A stretch of 45,937 nt of DNA, from the NCBI GenBank assembly GCA_013112585.1, contig JABFGH010000035.1, positions 1 to 45,937 on the forward strand, read 5' to 3'. Of this stretch, positions 32,601 through 42,517 are shown one piece after another (within the stretch, counting starts at the first letter, position 1; each line of letters opens with the position of its first letter). The position numbers were made by a program, and so were the translations under genes. The DNA comes from Ignavibacteriota bacterium (GTDB taxonomy: Bacteria; Bacteroidota; Ignavibacteria; Ignavibacteriales; Melioribacteraceae). The notes beneath the pieces were generated by a model. The model did not search any database, had not been told where the DNA came from, and saw only the letters and a list, made by a program, of their open reading frames with translations.

Positions 32601-33158
32601 TTGAAAAAAAATAGCCGGCATTACAGTAATTTTTCAAAGGCTGAGCTCGACAAGTTGCTTCAGGGTGCAAAAGCAGGTGATAACCATAAATTTAATTCAC
32701 TTTCTTCAAGCATTAGAGAAATAAGCCACAGTTATTATTATTCAAAATATAAATTAGGCAAAATTCAATCTGAAGATGATGTAGATGATCTTTGCCAAAA
32801 TTTGTTCTTGTCATTTGCTAAGCAGTACCAGAATATAGAAAATATTGAAAACTGGCTGCGAAGAGTTTTGTTTTTAACTTATGCCAATTGGTATAAGAAA
32901 TCAAGTAAGAATAAAAATTTTGAATTTGACGAGAGTTTTTATCAGCAGGATGAGGCAGAGGATATAACGGAAAGAGCAGATCATGAAACAATTGTTAATA
33001 TGTTAAACTCACTTGATGAAAAAAAACAGCAGATAATAAAATTAAGGTTTTGGGGCGGATTGAAGTTTTCTGAAATTGCCGAAAAACTTGATGGAAATGA
33101 AGCAGCAATAAAAAAAATGTTTTATAGAACACTAATGAGCCTTAAAAAAAAATTGTAA
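32601..33158 (+). CDS. ECF-type RNA polymerase sigma factor
   Basis: 185 residues; the start is TTG. Region 2 (about 30-95: SEDDVDDLCQNLFLSFAKQYQNIENIENWLRRVLFLTYANWYKK) and region 4 (about 125-182: MLNSLDEKKQQIIKLRFWGGLKFSEIAEKLDGNEAAIKKMFYRTLMSLKKKL) are clear, with the acidic linker FDESFYQQDEAEDITERADHE between them. ECF sigma factors direct RNA polymerase to a small regulon and usually to their own promoter, and they are held by an anti-sigma factor. The next gene (54 bp downstream) has the features of that anti-sigma. Confidence 0.9.
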   Translation: MKKNSRHYSNFSKAELDKLLQGAKAGDNHKFNSLSSSIREISHSYYYSKYKLGKIQSEDDVDDLCQNLFLSFAKQYQNIENIENWLRRVLFLTYANWYKKSSKNKNFEFDESFYQQDEAEDITERADHETIVNMLNSLDEKKQQIIKLRFWGGLKFSEIAEKLDGNEAAIKKMFYRTLMSLKKKL

Positions 33159-33212
33159 ATGTCACTAATCGTTTACCTGCAATACTAATATTGTAACAAA
33201 GAGAATATTAAA

Positions 33213-34187
33213 ATGAACGAAAAAGATTTTATTTATAAATTATTGGAAAAAGAAAACATTTCGGATGATGAAAATTCCCAAATGAACGAAATACTAAATA
33301 AGGATCGTAGTTTAAAGTCTTTCGTTAATTTCTATTTCAAAGCAAAAGCTGCTGTTGAAAAAAAATCTCATATCGCTCCTGATATTTTAGCCGATTATAT
33401 TTTATTTAAATCTCAGTTACAGACTGAAAGTGCGGGCATTTTTAATTTGGCTGATAAAATTGAAAATCATTTAAGAGGATGTGATAAATGCACGGAAGAT
33501 TTTAAAGTGCTGAATGAAGAGTATTTATCGGTTGATGAATTTATTACTGATAATATTAGTCAAACCGATATAAATGAAACGGAGATTACTAAGAACGTAT
33601 TTAAGAATATTTTTCAAAGTAGAACTGTTTATAAATCTTTATATGCATTTGCATTGCTTGTTTTGTTTTATGCCGGAGCAGTGTTCATTACAAATTATTC
33701 CATTCCCGATTACAATAGGGAGATAACTGAGCTAAGCGGGGAATTGAACTTGAATTCAAGAGGAAGAGCAAGTCAGGAATTTTTAATGGGAATTTCCGAA
33801 CTTCAAAAAGGGAATTTTGAAAATGCCGTTTTATCATTTAAAAGCGACTTAAAAAATAATAAGAACTCTAAAACTATTTTTTATACTCATTTTATTCTCG
33901 GTCAAGCTTATTTAAGAAATGCAAAAAAAGATTTACTTGGAATAAATTTGGGATTTGACCAGGACTTTATTAATAAAAGTATCAATGAATTTAGGAATTG
34001 TATTGCTGTAAATAATAATTATCAGTTCGTAAATATTAATTATGACGCTCATTATTTTGTAGGAAGAGCATATTTACTGCGTGATGATAAAAACCAGGCA
34101 ATTGAAGAATTTAATAAAGTGATAGAAAATAAGGGCAGATTTATTAATGAAGCAAAAGAATTAATAAGTACAATTAAGAGTGAATAG
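33213..34187 (+). CDS. Membrane zinc-finger anti-sigma factor with extracytoplasmic TPR domain
   Basis: 324 residues. Cytosolic part 1-140: helical start, then the zf-HC2-type zinc motif H86-x3-C90-x2-C93 (ENHLRGCDKC), the classic ZAS anti-sigma signature. One membrane helix at about 142-162 (SLYAFALLVLFYAGAVFITNY). Outside: TPR-like repeats about 187-320 (SQEFLMGISELQKGNFENAVLSFKSDL, IFYTHFILGQAYLRNAKKD, AHYFVGRAYLLRDDKNQAIEEFNKVIENKG). So a cytosolic sigma-binding head is joined to a periplasmic protein-interaction domain. The stop overlaps the next gene start by one base (TAGTG), indicating tight co-expression. Confidence 0.85.
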   Translation: MNEKDFIYKLLEKENISDDENSQMNEILNKDRSLKSFVNFYFKAKAAVEKKSHIAPDILADYILFKSQLQTESAGIFNLADKIENHLRGCDKCTEDFKVLNEEYLSVDEFITDNISQTDINETEITKNVFKNIFQSRTVYKSLYAFALLVLFYAGAVFITNYSIPDYNREITELSGELNLNSRGRASQEFLMGISELQKGNFENAVLSFKSDLKNNKNSKTIFYTHFILGQAYLRNAKKDLLGINLGFDQDFINKSINEFRNCIAVNNNYQFVNINYDAHYFVGRAYLLRDDKNQAIEEFNKVIENKGRFINEAKELISTIKSE

Positions 34188-37100
34188 TGGCGAGATATTT
34201 TGTAAAAATATTTTATGCAATATTAATTGTAAGCCTGTTTTATTCTTCTCCGGCGGCTAAATCAAATTTTATAAATATTGATTCCTTAAAAATTGAAATT
34301 ACAAATAATGGATTTAAGGGCAGCAGTCTTGATGATTATATATTCTATATTGTAAACAATCCGATTGATACAGATGCTGAAACAATATTTTTGAATAAGA
34401 CAGATCATCAGAGTAATGAACACAAACTCGCAAAAATATTTCTGCTAAAGAAGGAGGACAAATTTAATCAAGCGTATGATCTCGCTGAAGAATTACTCAA
34501 TTCAGGGTTTAAGAATTACTCCTTTTATGAAGAATTGATCTTTATTGCGCAAGCCGATAATAAATTGGAAAGACTGAAAAAAAGAAAAGAAATTTCTAGT
34601 AATAAATTTTTAGCCGGTCTTATAAAGTTTAAAGAGCAAAATTATTCAGAAGCAAAAAAGATATTTACGGAATTGACGGAGGAAGATAAAAGTAAGGAGA
34701 ACTATTATTGGCGTGCTTATTCGGAAAGGTATTTAGGCAACTATCGGAATGCCTTATTAAATTTAAATAAAATACTGAACACATTAAAAGCAGAAGACCC
34801 ATTTTACGAAAAAGTGCTTAATGCATCGGGCAGTTTATATTATTTATCGGGGGAGTATCAAAAAGCAGAAAAGTTTTATCGAGAAGCATTTAATAAAGCG
34901 TTGGAAAACAAAAATAATATTGAATTAGTAAAAGCTAATATAAACTTAGCGATTATAGATGATGAAGCTGGTGAAATTTATGAAGCCAGAAAAAAACTTA
35001 GTCGGGCACAATTAATAGCAGAGGAAATTAACGCATTAGATTTAATAGCTATCGTTCACTCAGAGCTGGGTGTATCATATACTTATGAAACCCGACTCAC
35101 AGAAGCGGAGGAGCACTATTCAGAATCGCTTAACATATATAAGAGTATTAATGAAAGCAGTAGATTGTCATCTTTGTACAATAATTTGGGTAAGATTTAC
35201 TTAAGTCTTTTTAATTACCGATTAGCATTAAACTATTTTAACAGCGGGTTGGAATATGCCGGAGATAATGTAAGAGGACAGATTATGAATCTTACTCAAA
35301 TAGCGGATGTATATGCTAATATGGCAAACTATTCCGAGGCTTTTAATTATTACCAAAAAGCAAAGGCACTTTCCGGGCAGATACAGGAATTAACACTTCA
35401 ATTTGAAATTGAAATGGGTCTCGGAATGCTGGACTTTAATTTAGGCAAGTTTTCCGAATCTCTTAAACTTTTCAAAAATAGTAAAGAACTGATATCGGAA
35501 AATAAACATCCATATTTGTTTGCCGAAGCTGAACATAAAATTGGAATTGCATACAGCTATTTAGATAGTTTACAACTTGCCGAAAGCTCATTTATTGAAT
35601 CAAGAAAATTATTTAAAAAGCATAGAGATATTTATAGTCAATTGCTGGTTGAATATGATTTAGCAGACCTGTGGCTGAGAACTAATCAATTTAAAAAGGC
35701 AAAGAATATTTTAAAGGAAAACAGAGAGATTTTAGATGTTTATGAGTTAGACTATCTGCTTTCCTTGAATTATTTATTTAATGCTAAAATTTCAATTGAG
35801 GAAAAAAAATACATAGATGCTGAAATTATGCTTGGCAAAGCAATAGAACTTGGCGAAAAAATTAATAAGGAAAATATAATTATTGAGTCGATCTACGCAC
35901 TTGCTAAATTACAAATGCTTAACGATGATAAAAGCCGGGCTGAAGAACTCTTTAAAAGTATCCGTGCAAAAATTGAAAGCAGGTCACTTTCGTTAATAGG
36001 TAATGCAGATGTACAGATATCTTATTTTGCAGGCTTCGACGAAATATATAATTCTATTTTCAATTTTTATTTGGAACAGGATAAACCGAATAAGGCGTTT
36101 GAAGTTCTGGACATTTCGCGTTCACGGAATACCCGCCAAAATATTACTAATCTTAAATTAAGTGCAAGTTCAAGTAATATGCCTCTAATCAAAAAGTATT
36201 ATGAATTGAACTGGGAAGTAAATTCCGATCTCTACTTAAAAGCAGAAAAAGATTCTCTTGAAAAAGATTTGAATGATATAAAGAAAGAAATTCTAAAAAA
36301 TAATCCTGAACTTCAAAAATATATGTCGCCGATCTATTCTAAAACTGTGGTGCAGATACAAAATGAATTAGATGACTCTGCACTGGTTTTGTCTTTAGAA
36401 TCAACAGATAATGTTACACATCTGTTTTTAATAGGAAAAAATAAGTTTAAGTATTTTAAGCAGGAGATTTCTAAGGAAGAAATATTCAAACTGCTTGCTC
36501 AAATCTCACCTTACTATTCAGAAAATGGTATCACTGAGGAAATAATTTTTAATAAAGACCTCTTCTCATTTAATGTTCAAAAGGCAAATGAACTTTATAA
36601 TAGATTATTCAAAGATATCTTTGAGCTTATCGGGAAAAATAAAAATCTGATTGTCTCAACATCTAATGAACTATTGAATTTCCCAATAGAATCAATTGCT
36701 TCAGAATATAATGAAGATTCCAGTCCATATAGTTTTAGAGATACAAAATTTTTAGTTGAAGATTACAACATAACTTATTCACCTTCAGTAAGTATTTATC
36801 TGCAGCTTCAAAAAAATAAGCCAAGCATGGCAGCAAATAATTTGCTCGTCGGTGACCCCATTGTTACAGAGAATAATTTTTACATAAATTTTAGAAGTTC
36901 GGTTCTACGAAATAACAAAGACATAAATCAAATTAAGTTAAATCCGCTTGAATACTCCAAAGAAGAAATTCAATCAATAAATTCTATTGTTGGCAATTCA
37001 ATTAATATTATTTCAGATGAAGCAACGAAATTAAACTTTAAAAAATATGCTCCGCAAAGTAAGCTCATTCACATTTCTTCCCATTCATTTTTAATAAACG

Positions 37101-37600
37101 AACTTCCTTTCATTGTGTTCTCAGAAAGTAATGAGGATAACGGTTTTTTAGAGATTGGAGAAATTTTACAGTTAAAATTAGATGCTGACCTTGTTGTTTT
37201 AAGTTCTTGTAAATCCGGATTGGGAGTAGTTGATAAAAGAGAAGGTATATTAGGAATGCAGAAATCTTTTTTTGATGCGGGTGCTAAAAGTGTGGTAGTT
37301 TCATTGTGGGACGTAAGTGATAAGCATACATATTTATTTATGGAGTTGTTTTATAAAAATCTTAAAACCGGATTGAATAAATCTTATGCATTGAAAAAAG
37401 CAAAACAAGATTTTATTAAAGAGTATTCACCAAATCCATACTATTGGGCGGCATTTGTCTTAGCAGGCAATACTGATGAACTAATTTTTAGTGAGACCGG
37501 CTTAAAATTAAATGCTGCACACTTCATCCTTCTTCTTTTGGTTTTAAGCCTAATTTACATTGGTAAAAAAAGTTTTACAAAAGCGAAAAAAATAGTTTAA
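34187..37600 (+). CDS. Exported TPR-CHAT (caspase-like) protease
   Basis: 1137 residues; GTG start. Signal-like N-terminus (1-25: MARYFVKIFYAILIVSLFYSS). About a dozen TPR repeats fill 60-620 (for example NLGKIYLSLFNYRLALNYFNSGLEY, AEHYSESLNIYKSI). The CHAT domain is about 780-1095, with the catalytic pair His966 (KLIHISSHSF) and Cys1008 (VVLSSCKSGLG), then GMQKSFFDAGAKSVVVSLWDVSD and YWAAFVLAGNTDEL, all standard for CHAT peptidases. A C-terminal membrane helix (about 1111-1128) and a basic tail (KKSFTKAKK) would anchor it with the protease outside. Third gene of the sigma/anti-sigma operon, so the anti-sigma TPR domain is a candidate partner or substrate. Confidence 0.87.
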   Translation: MARYFVKIFYAILIVSLFYSSPAAKSNFINIDSLKIEITNNGFKGSSLDDYIFYIVNNPIDTDAETIFLNKTDHQSNEHKLAKIFLLKKEDKFNQAYDLAEELLNSGFKNYSFYEELIFIAQADNKLERLKKRKEISSNKFLAGLIKFKEQNYSEAKKIFTELTEEDKSKENYYWRAYSERYLGNYRNALLNLNKILNTLKAEDPFYEKVLNASGSLYYLSGEYQKAEKFYREAFNKALENKNNIELVKANINLAIIDDEAGEIYEARKKLSRAQLIAEEINALDLIAIVHSELGVSYTYETRLTEAEEHYSESLNIYKSINESSRLSSLYNNLGKIYLSLFNYRLALNYFNSGLEYAGDNVRGQIMNLTQIADVYANMANYSEAFNYYQKAKALSGQIQELTLQFEIEMGLGMLDFNLGKFSESLKLFKNSKELISENKHPYLFAEAEHKIGIAYSYLDSLQLAESSFIESRKLFKKHRDIYSQLLVEYDLADLWLRTNQFKKAKNILKENREILDVYELDYLLSLNYLFNAKISIEEKKYIDAEIMLGKAIELGEKINKENIIIESIYALAKLQMLNDDKSRAEELFKSIRAKIESRSLSLIGNADVQISYFAGFDEIYNSIFNFYLEQDKPNKAFEVLDISRSRNTRQNITNLKLSASSSNMPLIKKYYELNWEVNSDLYLKAEKDSLEKDLNDIKKEILKNNPELQKYMSPIYSKTVVQIQNELDDSALVLSLESTDNVTHLFLIGKNKFKYFKQEISKEEIFKLLAQISPYYSENGITEEIIFNKDLFSFNVQKANELYNRLFKDIFELIGKNKNLIVSTSNELLNFPIESIASEYNEDSSPYSFRDTKFLVEDYNITYSPSVSIYLQLQKNKPSMAANNLLVGDPIVTENNFYINFRSSVLRNNKDINQIKLNPLEYSKEEIQSINSIVGNSINIISDEATKLNFKKYAPQSKLIHISSHSFLINELPFIVFSESNEDNGFLEIGEILQLKLDADLVVLSSCKSGLGVVDKREGILGMQKSFFDAGAKSVVVSLWDVSDKHTYLFMELFYKNLKTGLNKSYALKKAKQDFIKEYSPNPYYWAAFVLAGNTDELIFSETGLKLNAAHFILLLLVLSLIYIGKKSFTKAKKIV

Positions 37601-37630
37601 AAAAAGGAGCTCAATTTCTTGAGCCCCCCC
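37599..37630 (-). terminator. Terminator of the DUF5916 gene (minus strand)
   Basis: On the minus strand GGGGCTCAA / TTGAGCTCC form a stem (one mismatch) around GAAA, and a run of seven T follows. It begins about 38 bp after the DUF5916 stop and overlaps the end of the CHAT gene on the other strand, so it may serve both. Confidence 0.75.
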
Positions 37631-37667
37631 ATTGGAGTTGTCATGTTGTTTAATAAACAACACGCAA

Positions 37668-40313
37668 TTACATATTAAGCCAGTACGAAAATTTTATGAG
37701 AAAAATATCATTCGTTTCCGCTTTCCATAATTTTGAAAAGTCTCGGCTGAAATTAAAATTACCTGCATACTCATCATTCGATCTATCATGCGACCAAACC
37801 AAATAAAGAATTGTACCCGGAAGCATTTCGTAGCGAAGAACTAAATTACCGCGTAATGATTTAAAGTTGAAATCGGGATTTTCGAAAGTGATCTCCTCTG
37901 CATTAGCATTAAAATCAGGGTTAACAATGTATTCATCATTTTCATTATCATATTTAATTGATGAATTCTCCGATCCGAATTTGTTATAGTCATTTGTTCC
38001 GGCTTTTGCTAGTTCCATAAAATTGCTGTAGGAACCAACTGCAAAAAGGGGCTGCAAAAATAATTGCAGACTAAGCTGCGGAGTGAACGTCCAGTTCAAA
38101 CGAATATTTCCCGAAATTGTTTTTTGATCGATATGTGCAAAAACATACCTGCTGCCGAAAGTTTTAAGTGCAGTCGGGTCTTCAAAACTATCCACCCACT
38201 GTCGTTTCTCCTTCCTCCTATTATATTCGGGTCCGAATGAAATGTCAATCTGCGAGCTTGGTTTCCATTGTACATCCAATCCTACGCTGTAATTTTGAGT
38301 TCCGTTTGCATCATACGCATATCTTGAATTTATATGTCCGATGATATTTTCTCTACTGTCTGAATTTGCGAATAAACTAAACGAAGCCTCTGATGGAAGT
38401 TTCACACTGGGTCCGCCTCTTGTCCATCTATCGTTAAAAGCAGAAAAGTTATGACTTGCACGCAAATTAACACTGTAATAATTATTGAATTGAAAATTTG
38501 CTGCTGTCCATATTCCATTGCTTGTATTTTTACCGTCAAAGTTATAATCTCTAAAATGACTTATGTAAAATGATTTTCTTCTAAAAATATTATCGGGTTC
38601 GTACCAGCGGTAACCGGTAACAAAATGACCGTTGAATTTATTTCCATTCCATTGAAACCCAAGATCATTAATTTCAAAACCGGGAGATACTGCCCCGATA
38701 GCTGTATTAATATAAAAATTACCCTTCTGCTTATTTAGCATTACCCGCGAAAACCAACCGGCGAGATGAGTTTTATTCCTATCAATTCTGGCAAATTCCG
38801 CATCGGGTCTTTGAAGATACCTGTGAGGTCTTTCCTGCAGACTTTCAATTGCTTCTTTTGAACCGTGAGAATACGAACCAATAATATTAGCTGTCACTAC
38901 ATAAGTTTCATCTTCATCAAGGAATGTCCATCCGTCAAAACCTAATGTGTAGGCATTTTTTGTTAATGCTGTACTTAAACTGGAATCGCGCAGATCCCTA
39001 TTCACGGATGTAAAAATCAAACCCAAAGCTTGTTTCCCATCATTAAATTCTTTTTGAGATCTTAGAACAGCATAATGAGTAAAAGGCTCCACCTCTTCCT
39101 TACTTCGCAAGCCGCCGTTATCCAATGTCGCATAGGTTCTTTCAGTTATTGCAGAAAGCGCACCGAGCGTCCAGTTATCTGCAATTTTTCCCGTTAATTT
39201 TGCAGCGCCTAATATTGAAGTCTCACTTGGATAATTTGAATAATCATTATCGGAAATATCTCCTTGAGGTGATCTTCCTATTCTTCTTGAATAAAAAAGT
39301 TCGGGTACTCCAAAGTTGAAGCCCCAGTTGTTATTTGAACCGCCGAAACCAAATGAAAAAATATTTGAACCCTCAATAAAAAATGGTCTTTTTTCAGGAA
39401 AAAAAGTTTCGAAGGCTGAAAGATTTACAACCGCGGGGTCAACTTCAACTTGACCGAAATCGGGATTTATTGTTCCGTCGATTGTTAGATTGCTGCCCAT
39501 GCCCAACTTAAAGTCGGCACCGATGCTGGTTTTATACTGATTCGATTTATAGAAAGGATTTCCGCTATCATGTTCAAGGTACTTTGCTTTTTGAACAATG
39601 TATGGAAGGAATTCAACGCGCTGCTGAGGCTTCACACCATCCAAACCTTTTAGCTCTGCAAAGTGAGACACAAAACCGCTTTCACTTTTAGGAACCATAA
39701 CAAGGTAGGTACTCTCTTTTTTACGTTTAATATCCCTGTTAAAATTTACACCCCAGGTCATTGAAGAAGCTTCATTAAAACGGAGTTGGGAAAACGGAAT
39801 TTTCATTTCCAAATTCCAGCCTTTATCATCGATTGAAGTTTTTGCCTGCCAGACCCCATCCCAAGAATCATTGTTCCAGCTATCATTATAAAGAACTCCG
39901 TCGGAAATTGAACCTCCTGCATTAACTGCAAAAAAATAACCTGTGCGTTTATCATTATATGGATCAACAAAAAAGAAGAACCAATCGGATTCAACAATAT
40001 TATCCCGCCGCATTAAACTTGCATCAATTCCATTAGGGTCCGAATCATACAACTTAGCCGAAACGTAAAGATTTTCTTCATCATAGGTAACCCAAACCTT
40101 TGTTCTTTCCGATTCAATTTTTCCTTCATCCGGGTCTCTTTGAATAAAACCCTCAATTGGTATTTTCTGATAAATGCTCTCTGTCAGCTTGCCGTCTAAC
40201 ACAATAGATTTTTTTAGTTTAATTGCCTTTAAAGTTTTTGGCGGATTGCCATTTTCCGCTGCTGACGAATATGATAAAAATAGTAGTAAAAAAAATAAAA
40301 CATTACTTTTCAT
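37668..40313 (-). CDS. DUF5916 outer-membrane protein with CBM9-like domain
   Basis: 881 residues with a signal peptide (1-18, ending SSAAEN). The CBM9-like carbohydrate-binding domain follows (about 30-215: SIVLDGKLTESIYQKIPIEGFIQRDPDEGKIESERTKVWVTYDEENLYVSAKLYDS). The rest is DUF5916: PYIVQKAKY, GADFKLGMGSNLTIDGTINPDFGQVEVDPAVVNLSAFETFFPEKRPFFIEGSNIF (family signature), then about 20 alternating strands ending in FLIKFSYWLNM, a C-terminal aromatic residue pattern typical of outer-membrane beta barrels. Function of the family is unknown; surface polysaccharide binding is plausible. Minus strand, with its own terminator. Confidence 0.87.
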   Translation of the reverse strand: MKSNVLFFLLLFLSYSSAAENGNPPKTLKAIKLKKSIVLDGKLTESIYQKIPIEGFIQRDPDEGKIESERTKVWVTYDEENLYVSAKLYDSDPNGIDASLMRRDNIVESDWFFFFVDPYNDKRTGYFFAVNAGGSISDGVLYNDSWNNDSWDGVWQAKTSIDDKGWNLEMKIPFSQLRFNEASSMTWGVNFNRDIKRKKESTYLVMVPKSESGFVSHFAELKGLDGVKPQQRVEFLPYIVQKAKYLEHDSGNPFYKSNQYKTSIGADFKLGMGSNLTIDGTINPDFGQVEVDPAVVNLSAFETFFPEKRPFFIEGSNIFSFGFGGSNNNWGFNFGVPELFYSRRIGRSPQGDISDNDYSNYPSETSILGAAKLTGKIADNWTLGALSAITERTYATLDNGGLRSKEEVEPFTHYAVLRSQKEFNDGKQALGLIFTSVNRDLRDSSLSTALTKNAYTLGFDGWTFLDEDETYVVTANIIGSYSHGSKEAIESLQERPHRYLQRPDAEFARIDRNKTHLAGWFSRVMLNKQKGNFYINTAIGAVSPGFEINDLGFQWNGNKFNGHFVTGYRWYEPDNIFRRKSFYISHFRDYNFDGKNTSNGIWTAANFQFNNYYSVNLRASHNFSAFNDRWTRGGPSVKLPSEASFSLFANSDSRENIIGHINSRYAYDANGTQNYSVGLDVQWKPSSQIDISFGPEYNRRKEKRQWVDSFEDPTALKTFGSRYVFAHIDQKTISGNIRLNWTFTPQLSLQLFLQPLFAVGSYSNFMELAKAGTNDYNKFGSENSSIKYDNENDEYIVNPDFNANAEEITFENPDFNFKSLRGNLVLRYEMLPGTILYLVWSHDRSNDEYAGNFNFSRDFSKLWKAETNDIFLIKFSYWLNM

Positions 40314-40604
40314 TCAACTCCCCCATTGAATTACTAACTAAAGGATTTTTGGATTGTCTTTTACGAACTATACTTTAGACTCGTGAGGCTTAACAATTGT
40401 TGCTTTTTTATTATTTGTTTTTCAGGTAAACGTAATAAAGGTTGGAATATTGTAATTAATTTTAAAAAAACTAAATAGTTATGAAAAAAGAATCGATAAT
40501 ATGAATAAATAGATTGATACCGGTTTTTATTTAAAACATAAGTGTCTATTTTTACTATTTAGAATATAAATAACTTAGTTACAGTTTAATTTGCGGAAAT
40601 TTTT

Positions 40605-41954
40605 ATGAAAAACGTTTTAATTTTTGGCGCGGGGCAAAGTGCACCTTATTTAATAACCTACATGTTAGATAACGCCGAAGCGAATGATTGGTTTATAACA
40701 GTTTGCGACAGAGATATTAAATTAGCCGAAGCAAGATTGAATGGTTCCAAGAGAGGTAAAGCTGTTGAGTTTGATGTGAATGATGAAGAAATGAGAAACT
40801 CACTTATCGAAAATTCGGATATTGTTATTAATTTTTTAGCTCCAAAATTTCAATACTTAATTGCTCTCGATTGTTTAAGCCATAGTAAATCAGTAATAAC
40901 AGCTTCTTACGAAAGTTTTAGAATTGCTGATCTGCACAAGGATGCGGTTAAAAAAGGAATTATTATTTTAAATGAAATGGGATTAGATCCGGGCATTGAT
41001 CATATGTCAGCTGTGTCGATGATCAAAAAAATCCAAAAACGGGGCGGTCAAATTAAAAGTTTTATTTCATACGGCGGTGCATTGCCTGCTCCCGATGTGA
41101 AGTCCAACCCATTGGATTACTGCATTACATGGAACCCTAGAAATGTTGTTATGGCTGGTGAATCGGGCGCCCAGTATATGGAAAAAGGGTATAACAAATT
41201 AGTTTCGCACGGGCAAATATTCAGAAGAACATGGCAGGTAGATGTTGACGGCATAGGTAAACTTGAAGCATATCCAAACCGGGATTCTTTAATCTACCGA
41301 AAGACTTTTAACTTAAAATATGTTGATACAATGATAAGAGGTACTTTAAGGTACCCCGGCTGGAGTGAAACCTGGCTGCAAATTGTTAAGCTGGGTATTA
41401 CAAACGAAACAATGAGCATTCCGAATTTAAGTGAAAAGACTTATGCTGAATTTACCGAAATGTTTGTTCCGCTAAGCGGAAACGGAGGCAATGTTGACAC
41501 TCGTGTTGCTAATAGTCTCGGCATAAGTCCTACCGGAAAAATTATGGATAACCTGCGCTGGTTAGGTTTGTTTGATAATCGAAAAATTGCTAAAGGAGCA
41601 AATACGCCCGCCGAAGTTTTAGAGAAATTATTACTCAAGAAAATGCCTATGCCGGCAGGTAAACGGGATATGGTAACCTTGGTTCATGAAATAAAAGCGG
41701 TTTATCCTGAAAAGAAAAATAAGATTGAGAAAGTTACTTCATGTTTAATTGATTACGGCGATCCGGATGGATTTACCGCAATTGCAAAAACAGTCGGCGC
41801 ACCTGCGGCAATTGCAGCTAAACTTTTACTGAACGGTGAAATAAAATTAACAGGATGTCATATACCAACTAACCCCAAAATTTATACTAAAGTATTAAAG
41901 GAACTTGAAACCATTGGAATTAAGTTTACTGAAAAGGTTGAAAAAATAAAGTAA
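40605..41954 (+). CDS. Saccharopine dehydrogenase-like protein
   Basis: 449 residues. A Rossmann start MKNVLIFGAGQSAPYLITYM and VITASYESFRIADLH are followed by EMGLDPGIDHMSAVSMI and KSFISYGGALPAPDVKSNPL, text conserved in fungal Lys9 and plant/animal LKR-SDH saccharopine dehydrogenases. The C-terminal domain (about 130-400) covers the substrate pocket: AGESGAQYMEKGY and SGNGGNVDTRVANSLGISPTGKIMDNLRWLGLFD. The likely reaction is saccharopine to glutamate plus aminoadipate semialdehyde (lysine degradation), but a carboxyspermidine-like substrate is a known alternative in the superfamily. No partner lysine-ketoglutarate reductase is in this window. Confidence 0.82.
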   Translation: MKNVLIFGAGQSAPYLITYMLDNAEANDWFITVCDRDIKLAEARLNGSKRGKAVEFDVNDEEMRNSLIENSDIVINFLAPKFQYLIALDCLSHSKSVITASYESFRIADLHKDAVKKGIIILNEMGLDPGIDHMSAVSMIKKIQKRGGQIKSFISYGGALPAPDVKSNPLDYCITWNPRNVVMAGESGAQYMEKGYNKLVSHGQIFRRTWQVDVDGIGKLEAYPNRDSLIYRKTFNLKYVDTMIRGTLRYPGWSETWLQIVKLGITNETMSIPNLSEKTYAEFTEMFVPLSGNGGNVDTRVANSLGISPTGKIMDNLRWLGLFDNRKIAKGANTPAEVLEKLLLKKMPMPAGKRDMVTLVHEIKAVYPEKKNKIEKVTSCLIDYGDPDGFTAIAKTVGAPAAIAAKLLLNGEIKLTGCHIPTNPKIYTKVLKELETIGIKFTEKVEKIK

Positions 41955-41972
41955 GTTATAAAGTAGTTTTTT

Positions 41973-42048
41973 AGAGAGACTTTCTTAAAAGCGCAAATCT
42001 ACTTTAAAGTGAATTTGATGCAGTTTTGCTTTTAAGAGAGTCTCTTTC
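41973..42048. terminator. Long hairpin, probable two-way terminator
   Basis: AGAGAGACTTTCTTAAAAGC and GCTTTTAAGAGAGTCTCTTT pair over about 20 bp with few mismatches. It lies between the converging saccharopine-dehydrogenase-like gene and the small basic protein gene, with T-rich or A-rich text on both sides. Confidence 0.7.
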
Positions 42049-42063
42049 TAATTAATCAAATAA

Positions 42064-42255
42064 TTAAATAGCCTTTGCACTTTTTTTAATCCGCTTAGAT
42101 TTTCTCTTGTTCCTAAAATAATCGTAAGAAGCTTTGGTTATTAAAGCAATTTCCGTATCGGAACCGCAGCTATGATAGCTCTTGTAAGCCCCGATGTACT
42201 CAATTTTCTGGGTTCTTTTGTTTGTTCTTTTATACGCATCAACTAATTCTTTCAT
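42064..42255 (-). CDS. Small basic hypothetical protein
   Basis: 63 residues. A strong GAGGAGG site 6 bp before the ATG shows it is a real gene. The end is very basic (NKRKSKRIKKSAKAI), typical for a nucleic-acid or ribosome binding peptide; the middle holds YIGAYKSYHSCGSD. No signal or membrane segment. Not a family I recognise. It lies 262 bp downstream of yitT on the same strand, but a hairpin (AAGACTT/AAGTCTT, 42478-42493) separates them. Confidence 0.65.
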   Translation of the reverse strand: MKELVDAYKRTNKRTQKIEYIGAYKSYHSCGSDTEIALITKASYDYFRNKRKSKRIKKSAKAI

Positions 42256-42517
42256 TTAAACCTCCTCAAATTTTCAATTAATTAAAGTATTTCTCTAATG
42301 CTAAAAACCGCTTAATGTCTTTTATTAGCTCTGATCGAATTTCATCACTTTAATATATTTGCAGGGGATAATAAATGCTAAAGGTATGAGGTGCTGCAAC
42401 CCCTTTGGGCTATGGCTTAAATATTGTGTGCTGAACCATGTTCAAGGATTAATGTAAAGTTTTAAAATCTTATTGTCAAGACTTTTAAGTCTTAATTAAC
42501 AATTTTGATAATATATA

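Noticed and set aside
37668-40313. TonB-dependent receptor
   Set aside because: The strand-rich C-terminal half is barrel-like, but there is no plug domain or TonB box, and the signature is that of DUF5916.
42256-42517. Small gene or RNA between the 63-residue protein and yitT
   Set aside because: No frame with a ribosome site; the only structure is the AAGACTT/AAGTCTT hairpin at 42478-42493.
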